Positions 51,624 through 61,400 of a stretch of 64,000 nucleotides of DNA are shown piece by piece. This DNA comes from Oscillospiraceae bacterium (GTDB lineage: Bacteria; Bacillota; Clostridia; Oscillospirales; Oscillospiraceae). A model generated the notes under the pieces. The model had not been told where the DNA came from and did no database searches. It saw only the letters and a list, made by a program, of their open reading frames with translations. A program made the position numbers and the translations under genes. The stretch's first letter is position 1, and each line of letters opens with the position of its first letter. The stretch lies in assembly GCA_017458335.1 (NCBI GenBank), contig JAFTFT010000038.1:1-64000 (forward strand), written 5' to 3'.

Positions 51624-52258
51624 CGCCGGTCTGCGGAAGCTGGGTAGAAACATTACTGTCATTGGTATACACATCGAATTTCTTACTATTCTGTGCAGTA
51701 TCTACGACAGCAGCAGACTGAACAACCGTAGGAGAGATAATGATACTGTTCCCATTCTTCCTGAGCAGAATCCAGGTCACCGATCGCGGATTTGACAGTT
51801 GTTTTTGAGATAGACTGCGAATCAAGAGTAATAACCTGAGTCTGGTCATCCTCACCAAGTGGCTTGCCATTGCCTGTGACGGAAACATGGTTGGTATAGG
51901 ACTTTGATTCTGCGGAGACGGCGTCAAACTCTGAGCTGTCCACTGTTGCGTAGACAACCACATAAAGCAGAGTCCCCTCTCTGAAGAACTGAGAGCGGTT
52001 AGACTCATCTGTTACCGCAAGGTTTACAACAATGTCAGTGCCGGAAGAGGATTTCGTCGCAGTAATAGAGCTGACATTGTCCTTCATATCATTATTGCCA
52101 GCGGTCCTTGTAAACGAAGACGAATCAACATCAGGTGTAAATGTATCCTGATTATACTCACCGCCCACCATGATCTTACTAACTGTAAGGCCGGCAGGAA
52201 GCGTATCTGTGATGGTCATCGTATATTGTCGCGGGAGAGGCCATTTTGTGGCTATCAC
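51529..52258 (-). pseudogene. Frameshifted C-terminal part of an LPQTG adhesin (copy 6)
   Basis: From about 52258 leftward one frame encodes a conserved-repeat-like surface domain (ITDTLPAGLTVSKIMVGGEY; GTLLYVVVYATVDSSEFDAV). Near 51755 it shifts to a second frame giving ISPTVVQSAAVVDTAQN and QLPQTGGIGTTLFTALGG, with the basic tail RRKRKTA. The sorting signal is intact, but the 5' end and start are missing and the frame is broken. No homopolymer at the shift, so phase variation is unlikely. Confidence 0.8.
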
Positions 52259-52343
52259 CCAGAAATAATTTTTCCCGCGTCTCCCCAGCTCTTCCCCCGC
52301 GACTTTTCCGTCCTATTTAGTTAGTTCTATCTAACCCAAATGC

Positions 52344-52379
52344 AAAACAAAACGGCACCGGGATTGTGTTCCTGATGCC
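52344..52379 (-). terminator. Terminator of the methylase-HNH-ybjQ operon
   Basis: Minus strand: GGCATCAGG and CCCGGTGCC pair with one mismatch, then GTTTTGTTTT. The stretch 52259-52394 holds nothing else apart from an ATCTAACC motif at 52328. Confidence 0.65.
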
Positions 52380-52394
52380 GCCGTGTGATTCTTC

Positions 52395-52715
52395 TTATCT
52401 GAACTTTACCGCCGTTCCATAGGCCATGACCTCGGCGGCATTCTGCATGATGGACGCGGAACTGTATCTCACTGCCACAATTGCGTCAGCTTCCATTCCT
52501 TCGGCTTCTTCGACCATCCGCTTTGTGGCAAGCGCCCTGGCGTTGTTCATCATCTCGTTGTACTTGGTCAGCTCACCGCCGACCAGAGTTTTCAATCCCG
52601 CGCCGATATCCCGAACTGCGTTGACCGTCTGGATGGTACTGCCCTTCACCATGCCCAGCATCTCCAGATCTTTTCCGTTGATGTTTTCAGTAGTTGTCAA
52701 GATCATCTTCTTCAC
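52395..52715 (-). CDS. YbjQ family protein (DUF74)
   Basis: A 106-residue protein with the family motifs LTTTENINGKDLEMLGMVKG, ARALATKRMVEEAEGMEADA and ASIMQNAAEVMAYGTAVKF. YbjQ proteins form pentameric rings and have been called heavy-metal-binding; their function is unsettled. It overlaps the preceding membrane protein gene by 29 bases and is the last gene of the operon starting with the methylase. Confidence 0.88.
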   Translation of the reverse strand: MKKMILTTTENINGKDLEMLGMVKGSTIQTVNAVRDIGAGLKTLVGGELTKYNEMMNNARALATKRMVEEAEGMEADAIVAVRYSSASIMQNAAEVMAYGTAVKFR

Positions 52716-52920
52716 CGCTCCTTATTTCTCCGATTCTTGATTTCAGTGTGTATACCATGCCGATCCCCAATGCGACCAATGGGATTGCGACAAGGATCAT
52801 GATGGGATTCCATTCCGCCGCTACAGCAAGGGCAGCGCCATATCCAATGAGGTATAGCAGAAATACGATTGTGATAACTATCGGTGCTATCATTTTCTTC
52901 TTGTGGTCTTTGCTTTTCAT
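52687..52920 (-). CDS. Small two-helix membrane protein
   Basis: A 77-residue protein with two membrane segments (about residues 10-32 and 38-56) and an acidic tail (EEDDLDNY). It overlaps the ybjQ-like gene by 29 bases, and its ATG overlaps the stop of the 50-codon gene upstream. Membrane partners with YbjQ occur elsewhere. No domain recognised. Confidence 0.7.
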   Translation of the reverse strand: MKSKDHKKKMIAPIVITIVFLLYLIGYGAALAVAAEWNPIMILVAIPLVALGIGMVYTLKSRIGEIRSGEEDDLDNY

Positions 52921-53069
52921 CCATACCTCCGTCCGTAGTCGCGCCGGATCCTCTCCAGTTCTTCCTGGTCGACATCAGCGTATTTCCCGACCATCTTCAG
53001 TTCAGCAAGGCAGTACAGAATCTGATAGCTGATACGCACCAGCCTCTCATAAAAATCACGGCGTTTCAT
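52917..53069 (-). CDS. Small 50-residue ORF in the methylase operon
   Basis: A charged helical 50-residue protein, starting KRRDFYERLVRISYQILYCL and ending DYGRRYG. Its stop overlaps the next start (ATGA), and it begins 19 bp after the DUF262-HNH gene. The ribosome site is weak, so it may depend on coupling. Function unknown. Confidence 0.55.
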   Translation of the reverse strand: MKRRDFYERLVRISYQILYCLAELKMVGKYADVDQEELERIRRDYGRRYG

Positions 53070-53087
53070 ATCAGAACCAGCAATTTA

Positions 53088-54179
53088 TCACACATTTGAT
53101 TTCTTCCGATTGCAGTCCGCGCAGAGCATCTGGCAGTTCTCCGGGATGGTTTTGCCGCCTTTGCTCCAGGGCGTGATGTGGTCGGCCTGCATGTCCTTCA
53201 GTTCATAATGCTTTCCGCACTTCGGGCAGATGCCGTTTTGGCGCTCGTAGGCCGCACGGATCATCTTCGGCGTGAAGGCGCGGATGCTCAGATGCTTCTC
53301 CTGCCCGTCCAGCAGATACTCATAGACGCCGGAATTCTTCGTCACATCATCGTCTTCCATCAGTTCAACAATACGGGCCTCCAGGGTCTTCGGATCATAT
53401 TTTCCCTGACCGTATTTGTTGTAGAAGATGCCCCAGTCGAGGCCCTTCATCTCTTTCCGATAGGCCGGGAATGTCGCCTTCACCCAGTTGATCACGCTCT
53501 GGAAATACAGCCAGATCTCATTGCAATTGGTATCGTGCTGATGCGCCGCCATGTAGTCTTCGATCTCGATGCCTTCCCGATGGGCAATCCACTTGATCGC
53601 CGTCTGAAGATAGTCCTGTCGGATTGCCGTTCCCGCAAGATATTCGCTGGCGATCCCATAGGCAGGGCATCCGCTGCGGCTGAAATACTTCTTTGCTTCC
53701 GTGAGCCATTCTCCCGTATAGATCGCATTCCGCAGTTCTTGCGCCGTCAGCTGCTCCCCGGCTATATTGATGATCTTGAACCAGTCCAGTTTCTCCTTGT
53801 CCGTCCCCTCGCAGAGATAGATCATCAGCGGGTAATCAAGAATCTGATCCTGTTCCGTCTTCGTCAGGTTTCCAAAGCCCTGGTGGTTGATGGAGAAGTC
53901 TCCTTGGATGTACTGGCAGATGCTGATCGTGCGCTGCTGGCCGTCGAGTACTTCAAAGTTACCGTCATCACTTTTCACCCAGTACATGACGTTGAGCGGG
54001 AAGTTCCGCCGCACCGTGTGAATCACTTCATCGCGCTGCTTATCCTTGTAGATGAACTCCCGCTGGAACGCTGGACGGACATTCAGCCTGCCGCCATAGG
54101 CAACCACGCCGTTCTCTGCACTATCGACGTAGCCGTCTGCAACATCCCGGATCGGAATCTCATGCAGTTCGATTTTCAT
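53088..54179 (-). CDS. DUF262 plus HNH endonuclease protein (GmrSD-like)
   Basis: A 363-residue protein. The N-terminal DUF262 domain has the NVRPAFQREFIYKDKQRDEV start and the catalytic-type motif VLDGQQRT (about 77-84). The C-terminal HNH has two zinc-type knuckles (ICPKCG; CADCNRKK), ADHITPW (Asp333-His334) and PEN (Asn348). GmrSD-type proteins use DUF262 to sense modified DNA or bind NTP and HNH to cut. Its start overlaps the EcoRI-type methylase stop by 4 bases, so it is probably the cleaving partner of that methylase. Confidence 0.88.
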   Translation of the reverse strand: MKIELHEIPIRDVADGYVDSAENGVVAYGGRLNVRPAFQREFIYKDKQRDEVIHTVRRNFPLNVMYWVKSDDGNFEVLDGQQRTISICQYIQGDFSINHQGFGNLTKTEQDQILDYPLMIYLCEGTDKEKLDWFKIINIAGEQLTAQELRNAIYTGEWLTEAKKYFSRSGCPAYGIASEYLAGTAIRQDYLQTAIKWIAHREGIEIEDYMAAHQHDTNCNEIWLYFQSVINWVKATFPAYRKEMKGLDWGIFYNKYGQGKYDPKTLEARIVELMEDDDVTKNSGVYEYLLDGQEKHLSIRAFTPKMIRAAYERQNGICPKCGKHYELKDMQADHITPWSKGGKTIPENCQMLCADCNRKKSNV

Positions 54180-55300
54180 GTTGTTGCTCTCTTCCTTCTC
54201 TTTATCAATAGCCTCGGAAATGTATTCTTCAATGTTCCATCCGGCTGTACTAATACTGGTCCTGCATTCAGATCGCTGTAATTCGGGTAGTCTTCTTTGG
54301 TATATACTCTTGAACGGAGGGCCGGATCGCCTGCCCCTCGCTTTGCCATCCCAATAATCTCAAACTGGTCTGGATTGTACTTGTCCATAAAACTGATCGG
54401 AACACCCATGACGCCTTCATAATCACACGGGATATCTGCCGTCTTCGAAACCTCTATCGCATCATAATTGTCGTACTTTGGGTAGCGCTCAGGATCATAC
54501 TGCTTATACAAAATCAAATTCTCATGGCGCTGAGCATAATCCACATTTGTGAACCACCGGACGCCTTTCACATTGATAAACTTATTTCCCTGCTCGTCCG
54601 TCCGATATTCATACGCATTCAGCGGATAGTCGTCGGGTACCCGGAAGTCCCTTCCATGACTGTGAATCGATGCGCCATACCACATTTTGTTCTGCATGAT
54701 GAGAGGGAAAATCTCTTTATACGTGATCGAATTCTGGTTTCCGATGATAATGAAGTCCTTCTCGTACTCGAAGAGCTGAGCAACATACTCACGGAACAGT
54801 GAGAACGGAGGGTTCGTCACGACCACATCCGCGGACTTGAGCAGCTCGATACACTCCTGGCTGCGGAAATCGCCATCCCCCTCCAGCATGGACAGCACAT
54901 TCTTCTTATTCTTAATCAGATACTCAACATCGGTGAGATCCACACGTCCATCGCCGTTTTCATCCGTGACTTCTGTAATCTCCACCTTGTACGGCTTTGC
55001 CGCTGTCTCTTCTCTCCCCATCTCTTCCGGCTCACTGAAGAAAGACAGCTGTGTATAGATGAACGGGGAGGTGACGTAGCAGGTGGCAATCAGCTTCTTC
55101 AGGCCAAGAGAGTTGAAATTCATGGCGAAATACTTGAAGAAGTTGCTCTCATAGGGATCGTCACAGTTACACAAGACGGTTTTCCCTTTGAAGTACTCCC
55201 GGTAATACCGCATCTCCTTCTCGATGTCCGTGAGCTGCGTATAGAATTCATCTTTCTTCGCCGCAGCCGCATTCATCAGCACAGCATTTGTATTCGCCAT
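54176..55300 (-). CDS. EcoRI-family adenine-specific DNA methyltransferase
   Basis: A 374-residue protein with the family's CNCDDPYESNFFKYFAMNF (about 44-62), the catalytic NPPFSLFREYVAQLF (NPPF at 163-166) and WFTNVDYAQRHENLILYKQY. This matches the EcoRI_methylase family, which adds a methyl group to N6 of adenine. The start at 55300 fits relatives (MANTNAVLMN); 55306 is possible and has GGAG closer. First gene of a five-gene unit with its own promoter. No EcoRI-like nuclease is present; a DUF262-HNH gene takes that place. Confidence 0.93.
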   Translation of the reverse strand: MANTNAVLMNAAAAKKDEFYTQLTDIEKEMRYYREYFKGKTVLCNCDDPYESNFFKYFAMNFNSLGLKKLIATCYVTSPFIYTQLSFFSEPEEMGREETAAKPYKVEITEVTDENGDGRVDLTDVEYLIKNKKNVLSMLEGDGDFRSQECIELLKSADVVVTNPPFSLFREYVAQLFEYEKDFIIIGNQNSITYKEIFPLIMQNKMWYGASIHSHGRDFRVPDDYPLNAYEYRTDEQGNKFINVKGVRWFTNVDYAQRHENLILYKQYDPERYPKYDNYDAIEVSKTADIPCDYEGVMGVPISFMDKYNPDQFEIIGMAKRGAGDPALRSRVYTKEDYPNYSDLNAGPVLVQPDGTLKNTFPRLLIKRRKRATT

Positions 55301-55324
55301 CCTCATCACGCTCCAATCCTGTTT

Positions 55325-55353
55325 ATCATACCATATTTCCTGCCGCCCGTCCA
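55325..55353 (-). promoter_or_regulatory. Promoter of the methylase operon
   Basis: Minus strand: TGGACG (55348-55353), 17-bp spacer, TATGAT (55325-55330) with extended TGG before it, 25 bp upstream of the methylase ATG. Confidence 0.65.
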
Positions 55354-55396
55354 CTGCACAATCTGCAATTAGCTTTATCTAACCAGCTTCCAATAA

Positions 55397-55425
55397 GGAG
55401 ACCTCCCTGATTTAGAGAGATCTCC
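55397..55425 (-). terminator. Terminator hairpin after the giant adhesin
   Basis: GGAGACCTC (55397-55405) and GAGATCTCC (55417-55425) pair over 9 bases with one G-T; the T-run on the minus strand is short (TTATT). It lies just beyond the adhesin stop. Confidence 0.6.
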
Positions 55426-55434
55426 CGTTTTGGT

Positions 55435-58400
55435 TTATGCTGTTTGTTTCCGCTTGCGCAGTGTCAGGACCACTCCGGAGGTAAGGGTGAGGATAGAACC
55501 GAGGATAGTGAATAGATGTGTTCCGATGCCGCCGGTCTGGGGAAGGGCGATGCCAGCATGGTTCACAACGGTGAGCTTCGGGATTGTGCCTTCAGTCGCA
55601 TCCGTTGTAGCCTTATCATAGGATACCGTTACATCCTTTGCTCCGGAATCCAATTCTACCGTGTACTTCCCGTTCTCCAGTTTCACCTGGAATCTCGGAT
55701 TTGCAGTGGCTTTCACATAGCCGTCAGGTGAGTCAGTCTCCTCCAACTCATAGTATCCAGCTGCCAGACCTGTGAAGGTCAGGGTTCCTTCCTTTCCTTC
55801 ATCAGTGCTTACTGCCTGCTTATCCCACGTTTTCTCTACTTCTCTGTAGGTATCGTCCTTATACTGCTTCAGTGTGAACGATGCGCCTGTCAGCGGAGTT
55901 GTTCCATCATCCTTGACCTTCAGGATATGGAGATCAACCGTGGAGAGTTTGTTGGTGATATCGCTGTACTCGGCGTTCTCTCCTTCGCCCTTCTTGGAAT
56001 AGGTCGCCTTACCATCTTCGCTGTAGAGAACCTCATAGCCGGACTGGCCGGAAGTTTCCTTAACGATATAGACGAGTTCGGTTGTCCCGTCATCCGTAAA
56101 CTTCGGCAGATCTTTGAATGTGGCTACCCACTTTTTGGCTTCGCCATTTTCATCGGTCGTACCGTCAAGTTCCACGGTCTTCACAGCTATGTTAGACGCG
56201 GCAGTGGCTTCCTCTTCCGTTTTGCCGGAGTACACGCTTAGGGTAATCTTCGCACCCTCTGGCGGATCCATTTTCTCTCCATTGGAATCCACCCACTTCT
56301 TCTCGACTTCGACTTCCACAGTGGGCTTTTCCCGGTTTGTGATAGTCCACATGCCATTGTTCTCAGACAACTGGACAAGATAGTCAGTTGTTTCGCCCTG
56401 GTAGCCATCAACCTGAGTTTCCCCAACTGGCTGATCTGTTCCACCATCCAGTTTAATCTTGAGCTCGCTGATTTCATAGGTGAAGATCACATAATCATCG
56501 CCGACCTTCTGAAGTTCGGGAAGCTTCTCAAACTTTGCAGCCCAATCACCTGTGATTGTACCGTCATAAGTTCCACTGCTCTTTGTCAGTGTGGATTTGC
56601 TGAGTGTGTAGATTCCCTCATTTGCTTTTCCAGGGTCAACCTTGAGCATGTTTGTCTTGAAAGTATTATAGTCTTCATACAAAGTCCCAGAAGACGCCGT
56701 TACAGAGCTAGTCCACTGGTAGGCTGTCCCCAGATTTATAACCCGGTCACCCCAAAAATCGTAATTGCCAAAGAAACTAAAGTCCAACTTTAATGTAATC
56801 TTTGTAGCATCAGTTATTTTTGGCGTGGTGTAGTAATATTTTTCATTTCGTCCGCCAACGTTCGAGATAGCACTATTCCCTATGGTTACGCCAACATGAT
56901 GACTTGCAAGAGTGGTCCCCTTTTCAAAAGTGAAGCTGAGTGTGCTACCACTCTTAACAAATATTTCCTCCTGTTTCCACAGAGTGTTATCTGCATTAAC
57001 ATACAGGAGAGTGACCGGTACATATCCTGTAGCATGCGGTACCTGTTTCAGTGTGAATTCGATCTGATCCTTTTCATGGGCCGCAGACGCGTCTTTTCCA
57101 TCCTCATCGAGCCAAACTTTAGATACCGACACCTCTGTCTCATGATCCGTATCTCCAACAGGTGTATTCTTTATGATTGTGCTTGTTCCATCGATGGTAT
57201 AGCTGGGCCAGTAGACAACGTCTCCCTTAACCGGCTGCTCGACAACACGGTACGTATAGGTGACAATCCGAGCTTGCTCGTCTACAGTTTCTACACCATT
57301 CACAGGAAGATCCGAAACTTTAGTGACCGCACTCCCGTTTATCGTGTATACCGTCTCATCATTTGGATAAAAACCTTCACTGGCCGGTTTCTGGTCTTCT
57401 CCATCCATATAGTAACCAACGCGATATACCTTGAAGGTTACACTCGTCGGGTGGTCGCTCGGGCTTGTGGAATCCCAGACCTTGGACACGTTAAGCTCTG
57501 TGGTCTCCTTATTGTTTGTGAACGTCGCCTGTGCGCTGGTCTGCTCTGCTGCCGTATCACCCGCAGTTACACGGACGGTAACCTTTTTATCGACCATACT
57601 GACAGGACTGTCGCCTTCATATGTCCCGTCGTCTTTCGCATCGCCGCGCTTAATACCGCTGAGGGCCGTACCGTTAGTCGGCGCAGTCTCGGTGATGGTA
57701 TAGTCGCCTTCTGCGAGATCCGTAATAGTCGCCCATTCGCCGGTTGTAGACTCCGCAGCAGTCCAGGCTTCATCTGTATTGATATCCGCAACCTTATACG
57801 ACGCAGCCACACCGTTCGTCACAGTAATCTGGACATACTTTGTCACTGCCGGGTCAATGCCGGTGCCGCTTTGCACCGTGAAGGTGTATGTGCCGTCGGC
57901 AAGCTGCTTCTGGGTATCCGTTGCATCACCCGCGATGGCCTCTCCGTTGACCGTTACCGCCTTGGTGAACTTCAGTGCTCCAAGCTGTTCGTTCGTCCAG
58001 GTTCCGTCACCGCCATCTGCCGCAACAGGATCTTTTGTCACAGTCAGAGTGCCGTTTCCGGCATCTTCGACCGTAACCTTGATCCATTTCTGCGTGGTAT
58101 CGTACTTGACGCCGTCTTTTACGCCGTTGCTGTCGACATCGCTCGGGACCTCTTCTTCGAGCATGAACCAGTATTCACCGGTCTCGTCAACAGTAGCATT
58201 TTTGTTGAATGTGATTTCTGTGAAGGCTACAGTATCCTCGTTGCCGCTGGTCGCTGTAGTGGTTTTTTCCTCAGCAGCAGTCAGCTTCAGAGCCGGGATC
58301 TTACCTTCACCAGTTACGACATCCGCAGCGGTTGCAAGTGTAGTGCTATTATTTGCTGTAACCTGCGTCAGTTTGAAGCTAAAGAGTTTGTCCGCGCTCA

Positions 58401-61400
58401 GCGTACCATTAGTGAATACCTTCTTCGCGCTGAAGGAAACAGTTCCTGTTGCTTCCTGGGGTTTATCCTGTTGGTTAATGATCACGGCTGTATCGCCCGG
58501 ATTACCCACCGCTTTTTCAACGGTTTCTCCATTCACCTGATAGGTAACTGGTTTGTATCCAGGAATCGTAGAGCCCTTTTCAACGACATAATAGCTGTAG
58601 TTGACCTTCGCTCCGGAAGAGTTGGTTCCGCTCGTCGGCAGGTTATATACCAGAGAAGACCAAGCCTTTGTACCCGGCGTGACGCGGATGCTGGAATCAG
58701 AGAATGCAGATTCTTTGGTCAGAGTGGCATTGTCGTTGGTGACCGTAACTTCGCCGATCTTATTCTTGGTCAGACCGTCCCAATCTACTGAAGCGTTCGT
58801 GGGTTCGCTTACGAGAGTAATATTAACAGAAAGGGTGGCTTCAGTTTTCTGATATATCACATGACCGGATAATTTCACATCTCCGTTGATATTACTGATT
58901 ATCAACGTTCTTGTTCTACTATCAAAAGCTTTGTTTCCATAGTCATCTGTAGCATGTTCTTGCAGTGAAATATTATCAGATTCAAGCGTTCCTCCAGTTA
59001 CTGAGATAGTGCCTGTTAACGGACCATTATACTGGTTAGTCGTCACTATTTCAACTTTAATCGTTGAGCCCTCGAGGATTTTTCCATCAGAGGCAAAATT
59101 AGTAACCGTTGGCGAGTAAGAATTCCATCCTCCGGAATCTTTGAATTCCAATCCACTAATATCAATGCCATACGATCCAGTGGCGCTATATTCGTTGCTT
59201 TCACCCAGCGGATTCTCTACCTGATACAACTCATAGGTAATGCTGCCGTCGGTCTTGGTGCTGTTAACATTATTCCCGTCGGCATCTTCCCATCTTTTAT
59301 TGACTTCCAGTTGATCTGGGGCCGTGTTGGTCACAGTGGCGCTTTTCGATCCAATTTCATAGCTTGTGGAATTCTGTGCGAAGCTCCCTGACTCAACGAT
59401 ATAGTAGATGTACGGATTTCCGTCATCGTCTGCCACTGGAAGATTGCTGAACGTATAAGTCCAGCCGTTGCTTTTATTCAGAGTTACAGGTTCGGCTCCA
59501 GTGTAGGCTGTCCCATTAAATCCATCCAGTTCGCTCTGGCCCATGGTATATACTCTGTCTGCACTCTGGAGATCTGTCGCCACAATCGTCGCGTTCGTCG
59601 CACCTGTAACCGTAATGGTCGTATTGCCGTTTGGCACCTTAACAGACCAGCTCTTCGTGGTGTCGTTACTCACGAGCTGTTTAGCCTCAGCATAGGGATT
59701 CACACCACACTGTACAGTACCGGTGAAGCTGGATGCCTTCGCTACCACCTGAATAGTATCACCTGGCAGCGCATAGAGTTTTCCGACCTCTGTATCACCA
59801 TTCTTGATGATTACGGTCTTCAGTTCTGTCGTCGCAACTGCATTCTCTGTATCTCCGCCCGTGATAACCATACCCACAGAAGGAGCCGCAGAAGTCTGGT
59901 ACAGAGTGACGGTAACAGCTTCGGAATCCGTCATGGTAGACGTGATGTCCTTGCCCATGGAGTTGACCCACTTTTTGTCTACTTGGACATAAGTCTTGGT
60001 AACATCACGACGGTTGGGAACTGCAGCAGAACCAAATCCAACGGAGAGGTCAGTTGCGGTTTCACCTGTGGGAAGAATGGAACCCGGCGTCCAACGTGCG
60101 GATTCCCCGCTCGGCTCGTTCGAGAAATAGAAGTAATACTTCACCGGGCTTTCCGGTGTAACGTAACCTTCCGGTGCCTTGGTTTCGACAACATAATACA
60201 GAGTATCTTTGTCAAAGCTGAAATCTGAACCCCAGGAATTATCCTCATAGGCAATCTCGAGTTTGCCTTCGCTGTTCGTCTTCAGCCCAGTCTTGACATC
60301 TGTCTCTGTTTTATCAGAGTTAACCTTAACGATTTTAAACTCCGCATTGCCAAGAACCTGCGCAGTATCCGAAGAGACCTTTGTGATGTCATACTTGTTG
60401 ACAAAATAGCTGTTTGTAATTGCAACGTCATGGCTCTTCCCATCTGTTGCGTCTACTTCCACGCCATTCTCTTCATTGACCGCAGTCTGTTTTGTTCCAT
60501 CTACCATGTATTCCGTGCGACGAGAATACACCTTGCCGTCCTCAGAAGCCAGGTTCTGGTTTGTTTCGATCACACGGTAAGTCCCCTGTGGGAGTTCTTC
60601 TATCGTAAAGATGCCCTTCTGAAACAGTGCGTCTCCCTTGGAATAGGTAACACTGTCCCCAGACCCTGTGGATTTCACTCCATAGGATCCATAGGTGAAT
60701 GTATTGCTGGAATAGTTGCCGTCCGTTACGCTGTCACTCCAGACATTGACCGGATAGTTGACCCAGTTATCCCCGTCCTTCTTCTGAATCTGGAAGGTAA
60801 CCTGTGCCTTCTGCTCGCTGGTGAGGTCCACATTTCCGGTAAATGTTTTCGAGATTTTGAAAGTTGTTGTCTCTTCCGGCCAGTTACGGACGGTCATAAC
60901 GTCGTTGTTATGATACACATAGACCCCGCCGGGCGCGGTATAGTCTGCTTCATCTGCGATCAGGAAACTATACTTGGTATAGGTTTTTTCATACTGCTCT
61001 CCGTTTGGGCCAACCGGAGTCTGCACTTCTTCCAAATAGTAAGTGCGTTCCTTCTTGATGGTAATTCCATTTTTATTCTGGTCGAGAACCACTTCCGCGA
61101 AACCACCATGAAGTGTGATTCCGAGTTTTGCCATTCCTACGGCACTCAGGTCGCCATAGGTGACCAGTTTTTCTGAGTCTTCAGTTGGATTTGTAATTGT
61201 ACCGTTGTCCCATCTTGCTTTTCCGGCCTCGTTGAGATCATCTCTATATACTCCGGTATTATAGCCGCTCCCTTCAACGCATGTGTAATCCAGCCTGTCT
61301 CCTGCGGCATGGATAACGCCAAGGGCACTGAGGTAGCCCGTTCCGGTGGTGTAGATGATTTCATTCCCGTTCAAATCTACAACCGGGTTCATGTCCTGGT

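Noticed and set aside
51529..52258. Phase-variable adhesin
   Set aside because: The frameshift near 51755 is not in a homopolymer or short tandem repeat, and the gene also lacks its 5' end, so decay is the simpler reading.
41500..55400. CRISPR array or cas genes in the accessory island
   Set aside because: Repeats in this region are long, few and contain genes; no short regularly spaced repeats and no Cas-like protein were seen.
56896..58791. A 631-codon open frame on the plus strand opposite the giant adhesin
   Set aside because: Antisense to clear Cna-B coding sequence; no promoter or ribosome site, composition typical of a shadow frame.
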